From CAVTUU01 sp045804965 (GTDB lineage: Bacteria; Chloroflexota; Chloroflexia; Thermomicrobiales; UBA6265), in assembly GCA_045804965.1 (NCBI GenBank), contig JBJMMD010000047.1:62001-126000 (forward strand): a DNA stretch of 64,000 bases, given 5' to 3'. The position numbers were made by a program, and so were the translations under genes. The notes beneath the pieces are model-generated. The model was not told where the DNA came from, did no database searches, and worked only from the letters and a program-made list of their open reading frames with translations. The first letter of the stretch is position 1, and the number at the start of each line of letters is the position of its first letter. Below are positions 26,870 to 35,242 of the stretch, piece after piece.

Positions 26870-27913
26870 ATGGTCGCGCTCGCCGAAGTAGTCACGACTC
26901 GCCCAATCACATTGCACCCAATTGCGCCTAAGGGCGCATTCGATGCGTATGGTCGCCAGATGACGTACCTTCGCATTTCCCTCACCGATCGCTGCAATTT
27001 TCGCTGCGTGTACTGCATGCCTGCGATTGGGATGAAGTTCCAACCCCGTGATGAACTGCTCACTGACGACGAACTGCTGCGTGTCGTCGGAATCTTTGCG
27101 ACGGTTGGATTCAATAAGATACGCCTCACCGGCGGCGAACCCACGATTCGTCCCCACCTCGTTGACCTTGTCCGCCAGCTGAAGTCGTTCGCCGGTATTC
27201 ACGAGCTCGCGATGACGACGAACGCACTCCTCCTTTCGCGGATGGCCGCCGAGCTCAAGACCGCTGGTCTCGACCGGATTAATGTCAGTCTCGATACGCT
27301 GGACCCGGTTCGCTTCAAGGAAATGACCAGAGGTGGCCGCTTCGATCTGGTGTGGTCGGGACTAGAAGCGGCCGAACGCGTCGGACTCAAGCCTATCAAG
27401 ATCAATTCGGTCGTACTCAAGGACCAAAACGAACACGAGGTCGGCGACCTCGCGGCGCTAACGCTCGATCACGACTGGCAAATGCGGTTTTTGGAGATCA
27501 TGCCGATGGAAGGTGTAGGTGAAGTCGCCGACGACTCGCTTGTCACCTCCGAAGAAACACAGAAGCGGATCGAAGCACGATTCGGACCGTTGGTGCCGTT
27601 GGAAATCCAGCCTGGCGATCCGGCCAGGGTTTGGCGAATCCCGGGCGCCAAGGGAACCGTTGGCTTCATTTCCCCAGTTTCCGAGCCGTTTTGCGCGACC
27701 TGCAACCGCGTCCGCCTCGCCGCCGATGGCAAGCTGCGTCTCTGCTTATTGAGAAACGACGAGATCGATCTCAGAGACCTCATTCGCGCTGGCGCGAGTG
27801 ACGAAGAGCTCGAGCGTGAAATCCGCAAAGGCGTGTGGCGAAAGCCGTGGGGCCACGGTTTGGCAGAAGGCGACCGCAACATCGGCCGTGGAATGTCCCA
27901 AATCGGCGGCTAG
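26870..27913 (+). CDS. moaA: GTP 3',8-cyclase (molybdenum cofactor biosynthesis protein A)
   Basis: Radical-SAM enzyme that with MoaC turns GTP into cyclic pyranopterin monophosphate, the first step of molybdopterin synthesis. It has 347 residues from ATG 26870, behind GCAGGAGCG. DRCNFRCVYCMP holds the CxxxCxxC cluster ligands. The second 4Fe-4S site is in FCATCNRVRLAADGKLRLCLL. The chain ends in the essential Gly-Gly (SQIGG). moaB lies about 5 kb away on the other strand; moaC, moeA and molybdoenzymes are not in the window. Confidence 0.97.
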   Translation: MVALAEVVTTRPITLHPIAPKGAFDAYGRQMTYLRISLTDRCNFRCVYCMPAIGMKFQPRDELLTDDELLRVVGIFATVGFNKIRLTGGEPTIRPHLVDLVRQLKSFAGIHELAMTTNALLLSRMAAELKTAGLDRINVSLDTLDPVRFKEMTRGGRFDLVWSGLEAAERVGLKPIKINSVVLKDQNEHEVGDLAALTLDHDWQMRFLEIMPMEGVGEVADDSLVTSEETQKRIEARFGPLVPLEIQPGDPARVWRIPGAKGTVGFISPVSEPFCATCNRVRLAADGKLRLCLLRNDEIDLRDLIRAGASDEELEREIRKGVWRKPWGHGLAEGDRNIGRGMSQIGG

Positions 27914-28005
27914 CTGCTGATTCAATTCCTCTCCGAACTTTGCGCAACCAATGACTGGCGGGTACGATGCCCTGCGGTCGATTTGACGGTTGCCTCGAGG
28001 TGCGC

Positions 28006-28968
28006 ATGAAACTTGAAAAGTTTGTTATCGGCTGGCCTATGCCGGGGGAACGAGTCGACCGTCTTCGCGCGGAATTCCCTGAAGTTACGTTCGTCGTCGC
28101 CGATCCGGATGGGATGAGTTCCGCACTGGCGGATGCGGATGCTGTCGTTTCTTGGCGACTGTCGGCTGACGACCTCGAAGTTGCGCCTAACCTCAAATGG
28201 ATGCAGACCGTCGGCGCGGGCGTCGACGACATCGTGTCGCCGGAGTTGATTGCGCGCGGGATTCTCGTGACTAACAACAGCGGCGTGCACGCCTCCAACA
28301 TTGCCGAGCACGTCCTGTGCATGATGCTCGCGTTCGCGCGAAAGCTGCCGCTCCAGATTAGGGGTCAGATCGCCCACGAGTGGCGCGACGACGTTGGCCG
28401 GCAGGGAGTGTTCGAGCTTGGCGGGCAGACACTCATGATTGTTGGCATGGGTAATATCGGCCGAGCGTTGGCCGAGCGAGCCAACGCGCTCGGGATGAAA
28501 GTCATCGGGGTCCGGCGACAGACAACCCTCGATCTCCCTCGCGGCGTCGATGAGCAATTCGGCGACGACCAACTCAAAGATCAGCTGCCTCGGGCCGATC
28601 ACGTGGCGATTACTCTTCCTCTGACCTCACGAACTCGCCACCTTTTTGATGACTCGACGATTGGGGCGATGAAGCCCGGATCGTACATTTACAACATTGG
28701 GCGCGGACCAATCATCGACACGCAATCGCTAATCTCGCATCTGGAAAGCGGTCGTCTCGCAGGAGCAGGGCTTGACGTCACCGATCCCGAACCGCTCCCT
28801 CCGGACTCCGGCCTCTGGGACATGCAGAACGTGATTATCACGAGCCACACGTCCGGCGCGACGCCGAATTATTTAGATCGGGCGATGGAGATACTGCACG
28901 AAAACATTCGCCGGTTTGCCACGGGCCGGCAATTACTCAATGTCGTTGATTTGAACGAAGGCTACTAG
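28006..28968 (+). CDS. D-isomer-specific 2-hydroxyacid dehydrogenase
   Basis: A 320-residue NAD(P)-dependent oxidoreductase from ATG 28006 (after CGAGGTGCG). The N-terminal half has the catalytic-domain segments ADAVVSWRLSADDLE and GAGVDDIVSPELIARGI. The dinucleotide-binding site is VGMGNIGRALAERANALGMKVIGV-like (G-x-G-x2-G), followed by the Arg and Glu regions (IGRGPIIDTQSLISHL and GLDVTDPEPLP) and the acid-base His in TSHTSGAT. It resembles hydroxypyruvate/glyoxylate reductases and phosphoglycerate dehydrogenases of the short, ACT-less kind. The physiological substrate is unknown. Confidence 0.9.
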   Translation: MKLEKFVIGWPMPGERVDRLRAEFPEVTFVVADPDGMSSALADADAVVSWRLSADDLEVAPNLKWMQTVGAGVDDIVSPELIARGILVTNNSGVHASNIAEHVLCMMLAFARKLPLQIRGQIAHEWRDDVGRQGVFELGGQTLMIVGMGNIGRALAERANALGMKVIGVRRQTTLDLPRGVDEQFGDDQLKDQLPRADHVAITLPLTSRTRHLFDDSTIGAMKPGSYIYNIGRGPIIDTQSLISHLESGRLAGAGLDVTDPEPLPPDSGLWDMQNVIITSHTSGATPNYLDRAMEILHENIRRFATGRQLLNVVDLNEGY

Positions 28969-28997
28969 ATCCGGGAAAACGCGTTCTCACAACTGTA

Positions 28998-29026
28998 TTG
29001 ACAACAGGCAGGATTTACCGCATAGT
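28998..29026 (+). promoter_or_regulatory. Predicted promoter for the DUF4258 gene, beside a palindrome
   Basis: TTGACA at 28998-29003, 17-base spacer, CATAGT at 29021-29026. It is followed at once by the palindrome GTACGTAC (29029-29036), a possible operator at the expected transcription start. Confidence 0.55.
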
Positions 29027-29125
29027 ATGTACGTACACCTCTTGCAGCTGGAATATCGGACATTGGGTTCCCCGCCCCGTCTGGCACTTCCGAAGCGGCC
29101 TGGGCTTCATGCAGAGGATAAAGCG

Positions 29126-29479
29126 ATGCGGGAATCTCGGGTTGCAGTCATTTCTCTCCACGCAGACCGCCGCCTTGCGCAGCGGAATCTGAGCTTCGAG
29201 GATGTGCGCTACGTGTTTGCGCACGGTCGGATCCACCACGCGGGCAAGGCGTTGTTCGTCCACCTCGGACTGCGAGACATCCCGGCCGACCAACGCCGGG
29301 ACGATCACATCCGCCGCCTGGAGGGCACCGTGCTTGTGCTCGACCCATCGACCGGGGAGCACTTGACCACTGCTTACCGCAACCGGCGAAAGGGCAGCCG
29401 CGACATCAAGCGCAAATCGAAACACGATTTCTCCTCGGCGTTAGCAGCGCTTGGATGCGAGAGCTTTCCGGCGGACTAA
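29126..29479 (+). CDS. DUF4258-like small basic protein
   Basis: 117 residues from ATG 29126, with AGAGGA eight bases before it. The body SLHADRRLAQRNLSFEDVRYV and the later GTVLVLDPSTGEHLTTAYRN match the DUF4258 plan: an early His/Arg motif, then beta strands ending in a conserved Tyr-Arg. That plan is similar to RelE-like or BrnT-like small proteins. The C-terminus is strongly basic (RRKGSRDIKRKSKHDF), suggesting nucleic-acid contact. Some DUF4258 proteins are toxin-like, but I see no antitoxin gene next to it. It overlaps the convergent galK by four bases. Confidence 0.7.
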   Translation: MRESRVAVISLHADRRLAQRNLSFEDVRYVFAHGRIHHAGKALFVHLGLRDIPADQRRDDHIRRLEGTVLVLDPSTGEHLTTAYRNRRKGSRDIKRKSKHDFSSALAALGCESFPAD

Positions 29480-30681
29480 GTCACATCGCGCACATTCGCG
29501 CCGGGTGCCGGCTGTAAAACATAGACAGTCGTAGGTAGCGCGTTCCGAGCGTAATAGCCCTGGTCGAGCGTTCTTTCGAGGGCGGGAACGGTTGAACGCC
29601 GCGCGAGAATGAGCGCCACCCCTCCTTCTCCGCCTCCCATCATCCGCGCTCCAAGCACGCCATCAACGGTTAACGATTCCCTGACGAGTTCTTCAACCCG
29701 AGGATGGCTTATTTCGTAGTCGAGCGCCGATGACCGGCCCGACAACGTCATCAGTCGACCAAACTCAATCCAATCCCCCGCTTTCATAGCTTCATAACCA
29801 AGCTCTACCCGTTCGCATTCCCTCACCACATGTCGAATCCGGCGAAGCAATACGGATGGCAATTGACCATCGGCCGAATCTTCAAGCGTTTCTAGATCTC
29901 GGCGTGAAACTTCGGCAAGATTCTCGTATTTGTGGCCGAGCTCGCGATTGACGATCTCGAGCGCGGACTTTGATTCCTCGACCCGCAGCGGATAGGAAGA
30001 CTGACTGAGCACACGTGTGACGCCGGAATCAGCGATTGCGAAGACGTGATCGCCAAGGTCGGGTTCAAGTTTTACGAAGCTCACCCTCTTCGCGTCAAAC
30101 CGGATGAATCCGCCCGCGAGGGAGCTCGATTGGTCCATGGTCCCGCAGGGCGTGCCCGCGCGATGTTCCGCTTCCTGAGCCAGTAGAACTACATCTCTCT
30201 GTACTGGCGTTTGCGAAGCGAGCGCGAGCACAAATGCGACACAGAGTGCCGCTGACGAACTGAGCCCAAGGCCGATTGGGACGTCGCCGGCAACCGCGAC
30301 CTGGAGGCTGCGGCGCAAATCTATGAGCTCTCGCTTCACTAGCGCGGCAATCGCTCCCCGCAAGTAATCGGCGGGCGCTGGCACGTGCTCGTGATTGCGC
30401 CAATCGACGAGACCGCCGAGTTGAATTTGGGCGGAACCGAGACCCTCGACGTCGGCGAAGACAATCTCGACCGTTTCGGGCGCCGCGGATGCTGCAACCG
30501 CGACAGCGACTGAACGATCGATCGCAGCTGCGAGGACGTTGCCGCCGTTGTAGTCGACGTGGTTGCCGAGCAACTCGAGGCGACCCGGTGCGTGGGCCAC
30601 CCTATCGGGCGTCCAGTCGCGCCCGAAGGCGGCTTGTCCAGAGGCGCGCGCGCGCTCTACGGGCAGGCGTTCGTCCGGCAT
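29476..30681 (-). CDS. galK: Galactokinase (GHMP kinase family)
   Basis: Phosphorylates galactose at C1 in the Leloir pathway. It has 401 residues from ATG 30681; the longer frame would run into the upstream gene. The N-terminal signature APGRLELLGNHVDYNGG corresponds to the galactokinase GRVNLIGEHTDYNGG box. Next is the ATP-binding GLGLSSSAALCVAFV, then GTPCGTMDQSSSLAG with the catalytic Asp, and the C-terminal GARMMGGGEGGVALIL (GHMP motif 3). galE and galT are not in the window. It is the last gene of the minus-strand row that begins at metF/rplS. A kinase for a related sugar remains possible. Confidence 0.9.
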   Translation of the reverse strand: MPDERLPVERARASGQAAFGRDWTPDRVAHAPGRLELLGNHVDYNGGNVLAAAIDRSVAVAVAASAAPETVEIVFADVEGLGSAQIQLGGLVDWRNHEHVPAPADYLRGAIAALVKRELIDLRRSLQVAVAGDVPIGLGLSSSAALCVAFVLALASQTPVQRDVVLLAQEAEHRAGTPCGTMDQSSSLAGGFIRFDAKRVSFVKLEPDLGDHVFAIADSGVTRVLSQSSYPLRVEESKSALEIVNRELGHKYENLAEVSRRDLETLEDSADGQLPSVLLRRIRHVVRECERVELGYEAMKAGDWIEFGRLMTLSGRSSALDYEISHPRVEELVRESLTVDGVLGARMMGGGEGGVALILARRSTVPALERTLDQGYYARNALPTTVYVLQPAPGANVRDVT

Positions 30682-30712
30682 CTCAGCGGCGCTCCTGAAA
30701 CTTTGACCGTCC

Positions 30713-31420
30713 CTACCGGCGCATCTTGATGACTTTGAACGCTTCGGCGAGTTCGAATCCTTGACCCTCGGCCACTTCCTTCGACCGTTCGCGGACGCGC
30801 TCAGCCATGCCGTCGCCGTCACCAACCTGCGAAACATGGGCCCGCAAAGCGTATATCTTCTTGTCGAACGTATCTGTTATGTCAACGAACAAATCCGGAT
30901 TCTCGGCGCCGAAAAACCAGACTTCAGCGGTCTTGTGGGGTTCTAAGCCAGCCCGAAGATGCTCTGGAAAATAATGCGGATCGCGTGCAGTTGGATACAC
31001 GGCGTCAACCGCCGCCATGCCGACCGCGCGATGATCTGGGTGAAGGGCATAAGCGCGAAAAGGATCATGGGTAATGATCACATCGGGTCGATATGCCCGA
31101 ATCGATCGCACAATCTTTTCGCGCAATATCAGATCGGGCACGAGTTCGCCATCAGTACAACGCAGAAACACTGTCTCCTTGACACCGAGTCGCTTGGCGG
31201 CCTCAAGCTCTTCCACCTCACGGGCGCGGGCGAGTTCTTCCGGACTTATGGTGGGATCAGCGGTGCCTTTGTCGCCCGACGTCACCTGAATAATGATGAC
31301 GTTCTTGCCATCGTCCGCGAGCTTGGCAATGGTCCCGGCGGAAGAAAATTCCGCGTCATCTGGATGCGCGACGACGACCATATAGGTCGAAAATTGCTCC
31401 TCAGTCGCTTGTTCCGACAT
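30713..31420 (-). CDS. PIG-L/LmbE-family deacetylase
   Basis: A 235-residue zinc-dependent N-acetylglucosamine-type deacetylase. Zinc ligands and catalytic Asp are in VVAHPDDAEFSSAG, the third ligand is in ALHPDHRAVG, and ITHDPFRAY is the expected substrate strand. There is no signal peptide, so it is cytoplasmic. MshB (mycothiol), BshB (bacillithiol) and sugar-metabolism deacetylases share these motifs and cannot be told apart here. Lying between hisS and galK, it may act in amino-sugar handling. The MshC-like ligase at 62277 makes a thiol-cofactor role worth testing. Confidence 0.88.
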   Translation of the reverse strand: MSEQATEEQFSTYMVVVAHPDDAEFSSAGTIAKLADDGKNVIIIQVTSGDKGTADPTISPEELARAREVEELEAAKRLGVKETVFLRCTDGELVPDLILREKIVRSIRAYRPDVIITHDPFRAYALHPDHRAVGMAAVDAVYPTARDPHYFPEHLRAGLEPHKTAEVWFFGAENPDLFVDITDTFDKKIYALRAHVSQVGDGDGMAERVRERSKEVAEGQGFELAEAFKVIKMRR

Positions 31421-31512
31421 CTGCGCTCAAACTCCCAAGTAGAAAAAAGGTTCGGCGCTGCAGCCGACCATAGCGGCCGGAATCGTACGGCCATTCGCCG
31501 ATCTCCGCGACC

Positions 31513-32853
31513 CTAGGCCTCGTTGCCAAGAAGCTGCTTGAGATGATCGGCAAGGCGTCCAAGCGGAACGGAAGTCTGTTCGCCCGAGTCAAGTTGCTTG
31601 ACGGCCGCCTCTCGAGCCTCTAGTTCCTTCGAACCGGCGATCACCGCCAGCGGTATGCCCCTTCGCGCCGCGTTTTTAAGTTGGTCGCCACGGCTGCGCC
31701 GAGGCTGAAGCGAGAGGTCGACGCGAAGTCCGGCGGCGCGGAGCTGAGTCGCCAATTTGGCCGCCGGTTCGATCGTATCAGGAAAGACGAGAACCGCGGC
31801 TTGGGCGACAGTCGATGGCGAGGGCAAGAGATCGAACTCCTGCACGACCTCGACGATACGATCAAGACCGAGCGAAATTCCGGTTGCGGGCACCGGTCGT
31901 CCCAGGAACGCGCCGACCAATTCGTCATAGCGGCCGGCTCCGGCGACCGATCCGACTTTGGGCTCGTCGACGGTCGCTTCGTAAACGGGGCCGGTGTAGT
32001 AATCCAAGCCTCGGGCGAGACTCAAATCGACCTCGTATGCGCCTTCGGGCACGCCGAAGGCTGGCAGGTAACTGATCAGCTCAGCAAGCTCATCTAGCGC
32101 TTTCCCAGCCCCGTCGACGCTCGACAACCGATCGCGAAGTGAGGTTATCAACGCTTGGGGCTCGCCCGTTGCCGTCACTAGGTCGAGCATCCGACGAGCG
32201 ACGTCACCTTCGATTCGATTACTCGTCAGTTCGGCGTAGACGCCGTTCTCGCCGATCTTCCCGAGTTTGTCGACTGAGCGATAGATAGTGTCGGCTTCAT
32301 CGACGGGAACGCCTGCTGCTTGGGCGAGACTCGAGAGTAGCCGCCTGTGGCTGATATGGATAGAGAAATCCGGCAGGCCCACCGCGGTCAGTGCCTCGGT
32401 CATGATTGCGATGACCTCGGCATCTGCGAGCATCGACGGACTGCCGGCGATATCGGCGTCACATTGCCAAAGCTCCCGGAAGCGACCGCGCTGTGGTTTT
32501 TCAGCCCTCCACACCGGGGCAATGTGATAGCGCTTGAATGGGAGCACGATTTCACTCTCGTGCATCGCCACGAAGCGCGAGAGCGGGACCGTGAGATCGT
32601 AGCGGAGTCCAACTCGACGTTCGCCCTGATCCTCGAAGTTGTACATGAGTTTTTCGTTTTCGCCGGCCTTGCCGGTGAGCACTTCCAGGTATTCGAGCGC
32701 GGGCGAATCGACCGGCTCGAAACCATGCGCCTCAAAGATTTCGCGGAAGCGGGCAATGATCCGCTGGCGCAGGATCATTTGCCGGGGAAGAAAGTCGCGA
32801 AATCCCCGCAAGATTTGCGGTTTGCGTAGTTTCGGCGCGGTCTGCTCCGTCAT
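31513..32853 (-). CDS. hisS: Histidyl-tRNA synthetase
   Basis: A 446-residue class II aminoacyl-tRNA synthetase. The N-terminal RGFRDFLPRQMILRQRI and motif 1 region precede GLRYDLTVPLSRFVA. Motif 2 is KRYHIAPVWRAEKPQRGRFRE, which also contains the residues that bind ATP. The histidine-A motif GLDYYTGPVYEA follows, and motif 3 lies in TGISLGLDRIVE. The C-terminal HGTP-binding anticodon domain starts near AAVLVFPDT. HisZ, the regulatory paralogue, would lack several catalytic residues that are present here. No T-box lies upstream; moaB is only 23 bases away. Confidence 0.96.
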   Translation of the reverse strand: MTEQTAPKLRKPQILRGFRDFLPRQMILRQRIIARFREIFEAHGFEPVDSPALEYLEVLTGKAGENEKLMYNFEDQGERRVGLRYDLTVPLSRFVAMHESEIVLPFKRYHIAPVWRAEKPQRGRFRELWQCDADIAGSPSMLADAEVIAIMTEALTAVGLPDFSIHISHRRLLSSLAQAAGVPVDEADTIYRSVDKLGKIGENGVYAELTSNRIEGDVARRMLDLVTATGEPQALITSLRDRLSSVDGAGKALDELAELISYLPAFGVPEGAYEVDLSLARGLDYYTGPVYEATVDEPKVGSVAGAGRYDELVGAFLGRPVPATGISLGLDRIVEVVQEFDLLPSPSTVAQAAVLVFPDTIEPAAKLATQLRAAGLRVDLSLQPRRSRGDQLKNAARRGIPLAVIAGSKELEAREAAVKQLDSGEQTSVPLGRLADHLKQLLGNEA

Positions 32854-32876
32854 CTTCGTGATTAGCTCCCCGTTCG

Positions 32877-33395
32877 TTACTTGTTCAGTTCGTAGATCAG
32901 ATGTCCCAGTTCCGGCCCGATTAGGCGCTCCATGGCGAGCTGCACGGCGTTCGTCGAGCCGGGCATGGCCATGATGAGTGTGCCGCGATAGATACCCGCC
33001 ACCGCCCGTGAGAGCATCGCGGCAGCGCCGATCTCTTGGAAACTCAACTGCCGGAAAATCTCGCCAAAACCGTCGAGCCGTTTCTCGAGCATCGACGAAA
33101 TGACATCGTATGTCGTGTCACGGCGAGCGATGCCCGTTCCCCCGTTCGAAAGGATGCATTCGATTGCCGGGTTGCTGGACCAATTGTCGACCTTCGCCCG
33201 TATCTGATCGGGCTCATCTGGGATGATCACGTAGTCCCGAATGTCATGACCGTTGGATGTGAGTAACTCTCGAATCAGGCCACCGCTGGTGTCGGTATCG
33301 ACCGTTCGCGTGTCGCTTACGGTGAGGACTGCGCAGCCAACGATTCCGGGTGCCTCGGCGCGATGCTCTTGATATGACGGAGTTGATTCAGTCAT
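32877..33395 (-). CDS. moaB: Molybdenum cofactor biosynthesis protein MoaB/Mog family
   Basis: 172 residues of the MogA/MoaB molybdopterin-binding fold, which adenylates molybdopterin before Mo insertion. Early strand VGCAVLTVSDTRTVDTDTSGG, then SNGGTGIARRDTTYDVI (the family GGTG motif), and late GSTNAVQLAMERLIGPELGHLIYEL. Length and ending are those of the stand-alone MoaB group. Gene position between yraN-family and hisS suggests simple co-transcription. It pairs functionally with moaA at 26870. Confidence 0.92.
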   Translation of the reverse strand: MTESTPSYQEHRAEAPGIVGCAVLTVSDTRTVDTDTSGGLIRELLTSNGHDIRDYVIIPDEPDQIRAKVDNWSSNPAIECILSNGGTGIARRDTTYDVISSMLEKRLDGFGEIFRQLSFQEIGAAAMLSRAVAGIYRGTLIMAMPGSTNAVQLAMERLIGPELGHLIYELNK

Positions 33396-33447
33396 CCGAG
33401 TTCCAATAACTTGATATCAAAGGCGTCTTTTGAACCGAAAGCTTACC

Positions 33448-33831
33448 TTAGCCGACGACGACCGCGTTCTTCACATGTGAAAATCGGACGACCGACTTTT
33501 TCTGATCGACGGTAATGGCGACGAGGTCAACTCGCCAAATTGGATCGCCGGCTTCAGGATGTTCGCTCAGAAACCACTCGCCGGTCTGCAGCAATCGATT
33601 GGCTTTTTTGGCGGAGATACTCTCCTCGGCGCGACCGGCACCTTCGCCGCGACGAGTCTTGACCTCGACGAACACCAGGACCTCGCGATCCCACATCACA
33701 AGATCAAGCTCACCACTTGGGCAATACCAATTCGCGATCACGAACTGCCAACCTTCGCGCTCAAGCCGCCGGCGCGCGTAATCCTCGCCACGCCGGCCCA
33801 GGGGCAACTCTGCTGGCGGCTGCACATTCAA
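33448..33831 (-). CDS. YraN/UPF0102 family nuclease-like protein
   Basis: 127 residues. GRRGEDYARRRLEREGWQFVIANW, GELDLVMWDREVLVFVEVKTRR and the ending WRVDLVAI follow the UPF0102 pattern, a Holliday-junction-resolvase-like endonuclease fold with Glu, Asp and the E-V-K motif as likely metal ligands. Its start overlaps the end of rnhB by four bases. The order rplS-rnhB-yraN is conserved in many bacteria. The biological role is not settled. Confidence 0.92.
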   Translation of the reverse strand: MNVQPPAELPLGRRGEDYARRRLEREGWQFVIANWYCPSGELDLVMWDREVLVFVEVKTRRGEGAGRAEESISAKKANRLLQTGEWFLSEHPEAGDPIWRVDLVAITVDQKKSVVRFSHVKNAVVVG

Positions 33832-34493
33832 TACAGCGGGATCTCAAGCGAGCACGGTCGAAATGACCGACGGTGGCACCAGCACGCTCCATATTGCCGG
33901 ATGGCAGACAGGTGTTTCGGAGTGCCATATCCCTTGTGAGCTAGAAAACCGTAGCGACCGTCAACGCAATGGTATTCGTCCATGATTCGGTCGCGTGTGA
34001 CCTTGGCGACGATCGAGGCCGCGGCAATCGACAACGAACGAGCGTCGCCATCAATGATCCCGATCTGCGGAACGTCGTTATCAATCGTCATGGCGTCTAG
34101 GAGCAGCATACTTGCGCATATGGGCAGCTTATCGACGGCCCGCTCCATCGCCAACCGATTTGCGGCGGCGACGCCGACTTCGTCCAACTCGAACGCCTCG
34201 ACGACACCTACCGCGACGCTCATAGCGAGATCGCAAATGATTGGAAAGAGTCGAGCCCTCTTCTCGGGCGTCAGTGTCTTGGAATCGCGGATTTCGTGCG
34301 CATCACGCCGCCTAGCGGCTTTGGACGAAACTTCGGATGGGAAGATCACCGCGGCGGCGACCAGCGGTCCGGCAAGTGCGCCCCGTCCAACCTCGTCAAT
34401 GCCCGCGATGAGCTGGTAGCCGGAGGCCCAGAGCGCACGCTCATAGCTGAGCAGCTTCTGAGTCTCGCGCGACCGATTCAAGGCTTGAGCCAT
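33828..34493 (-). CDS. rnhB: Ribonuclease HII
   Basis: Cleaves RNA in RNA-DNA hybrids and single embedded ribonucleotides. It has 221 residues from ATG 34493. The catalytic DEVGRGALAGPLVAAAV motif carries the first Asp-Glu pair. LLLDAMTIDND has the next Asp, and IAAASIVAKVTRDRIMDEY supplies the last Asp region. The C-terminus (HLSAIRQYGACWCHRRSF) is typical except for a few extra residues. A longer start at 34538 would fall inside the intergenic hairpin and is unlikely. Confidence 0.95.
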   Translation of the reverse strand: MAQALNRSRETQKLLSYERALWASGYQLIAGIDEVGRGALAGPLVAAAVIFPSEVSSKAARRRDAHEIRDSKTLTPEKRARLFPIICDLAMSVAVGVVEAFELDEVGVAAANRLAMERAVDKLPICASMLLLDAMTIDNDVPQIGIIDGDARSLSIAAASIVAKVTRDRIMDEYHCVDGRYGFLAHKGYGTPKHLSAIRQYGACWCHRRSFRPCSLEIPLY

Positions 34494-34517
34494 CCTCGAC
34501 CTGTAGTGGAAACGACA

Positions 34518-34545
34518 ATGGGGCGTGGCACTTACCACACCCCAT
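34518..34545 (-). terminator. Stem-loop between rplS and rnhB
   Basis: Inverted repeat ATGGGG-C-GTGG / CCAC-A-CCCCAT with a six-base loop, 22 bases after the rplS stop and 25 before the rnhB start. The tract after the stem on the minus strand (TGTCGTTTCC) is only partly U-rich. It may be a partial terminator lowering expression of the downstream genes relative to L19. Confidence 0.55.
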
Positions 34546-34566
34546 CATGATGCCATATTCTGCTAA

Positions 34567-35094
34567 CTAAGTGTTGGTCTCTTCAGTATCGTTAACCTTG
34601 GCGGCCTCGGAAGTTTCTTCCGTTTCCTCCACCGGCTCTTCTGCCTCGAGCTCCATGAGTTCTGCGGGCTCCTCATAAATGGCAGCAAGCGGCGCCTCGA
34701 CGACTTGCGGAGAAGACCCTCGCAGGTGGATTGACCCTTGTGGTCGTCGGCGCTCTTTGATCCGGGCAGCGCGACCGGTAAGGCCTCGAAGGTAATACAG
34801 CTTGGCTCGGCGGACCCGTCCGTGGCGAATCACTTCAATTCTGTCGATGCGAGGCGAGTGGATCAGAAATGTCCGCTCAACGCCGACGCCATGCGAGGCG
34901 ATCCGGCGCACCGTGAAGTTTTCGTTGATGCCGCCGGAGCGACGGCGAATGACGACGCCTTCGAAAACCTGAATGCGTTCGCGATTTCCTTCGACGACCT
35001 TCGCATGCACGCGCACTGTGTCACCCGGTCCGAACTGGGGCACATCCGCTTTGAATTGCTCAGATTCGAGCGAGCGAATCAATTGAGCGACCAT
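34567..35094 (-). CDS. rplS: Large-subunit ribosomal protein L19 with acidic tail
   Basis: 175 residues from ATG 35094, which follows GAAGGGAACGGG. The first 125 residues match L19 (VPQFGPGDTVRVHAKVVEGNRERIQVFEGVVIRRR and KLYYLRGLTGRAARIKERR). L19 sits at the interface of the two ribosomal subunits. The last 45-50 residues form an extra tail very rich in Glu and Thr (LEAEEPVEETEETSEA), absent from the 115-residue E. coli protein. Upstream is its own promoter and a leader hairpin; rnhB and the yraN-family gene follow in the conserved order. Confidence 0.95.
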   Translation of the reverse strand: MVAQLIRSLESEQFKADVPQFGPGDTVRVHAKVVEGNRERIQVFEGVVIRRRSGGINENFTVRRIASHGVGVERTFLIHSPRIDRIEVIRHGRVRRAKLYYLRGLTGRAARIKERRRPQGSIHLRGSSPQVVEAPLAAIYEEPAELMELEAEEPVEETEETSEAAKVNDTEETNT

Positions 35095-35182
35095 GATCCC
35101 GTTCCCTTCATCACCACGTTCGGCGCGGCGGTCTCGCGAAGTTCGCGCCAGCGTCCTGGCAGAGTAAGGTAGACACATAACA

Positions 35183-35199
35183 GCCCGTGCGAGACGGGC
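35183..35199 (-). promoter_or_regulatory. Leader hairpin upstream of rplS
   Basis: GCCCGT/ACGGGC with a five-base loop inside the predicted rplS leader, about 90 bases before the start codon. L19 leader structures are known in other bacteria, but I cannot match this one to a described motif. Confidence 0.4.
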
Positions 35200-35207
35200 C
35201 GCCGCGA

Positions 35208-35236
35208 ATTCTACCACACGCTCAGATCTTCCCCAA
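35208..35236 (-). promoter_or_regulatory. Predicted sigma-A promoter for rplS
   Basis: On the minus strand, TTGGGG (complement of 35231-35236), a 17-base spacer and TAGAAT (complement of 35208-35213). It lies immediately after the metF-fusion stop codon, so rplS can be transcribed apart from that gene. Confidence 0.55.
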
Positions 35237-35242
35237 GAAGAG

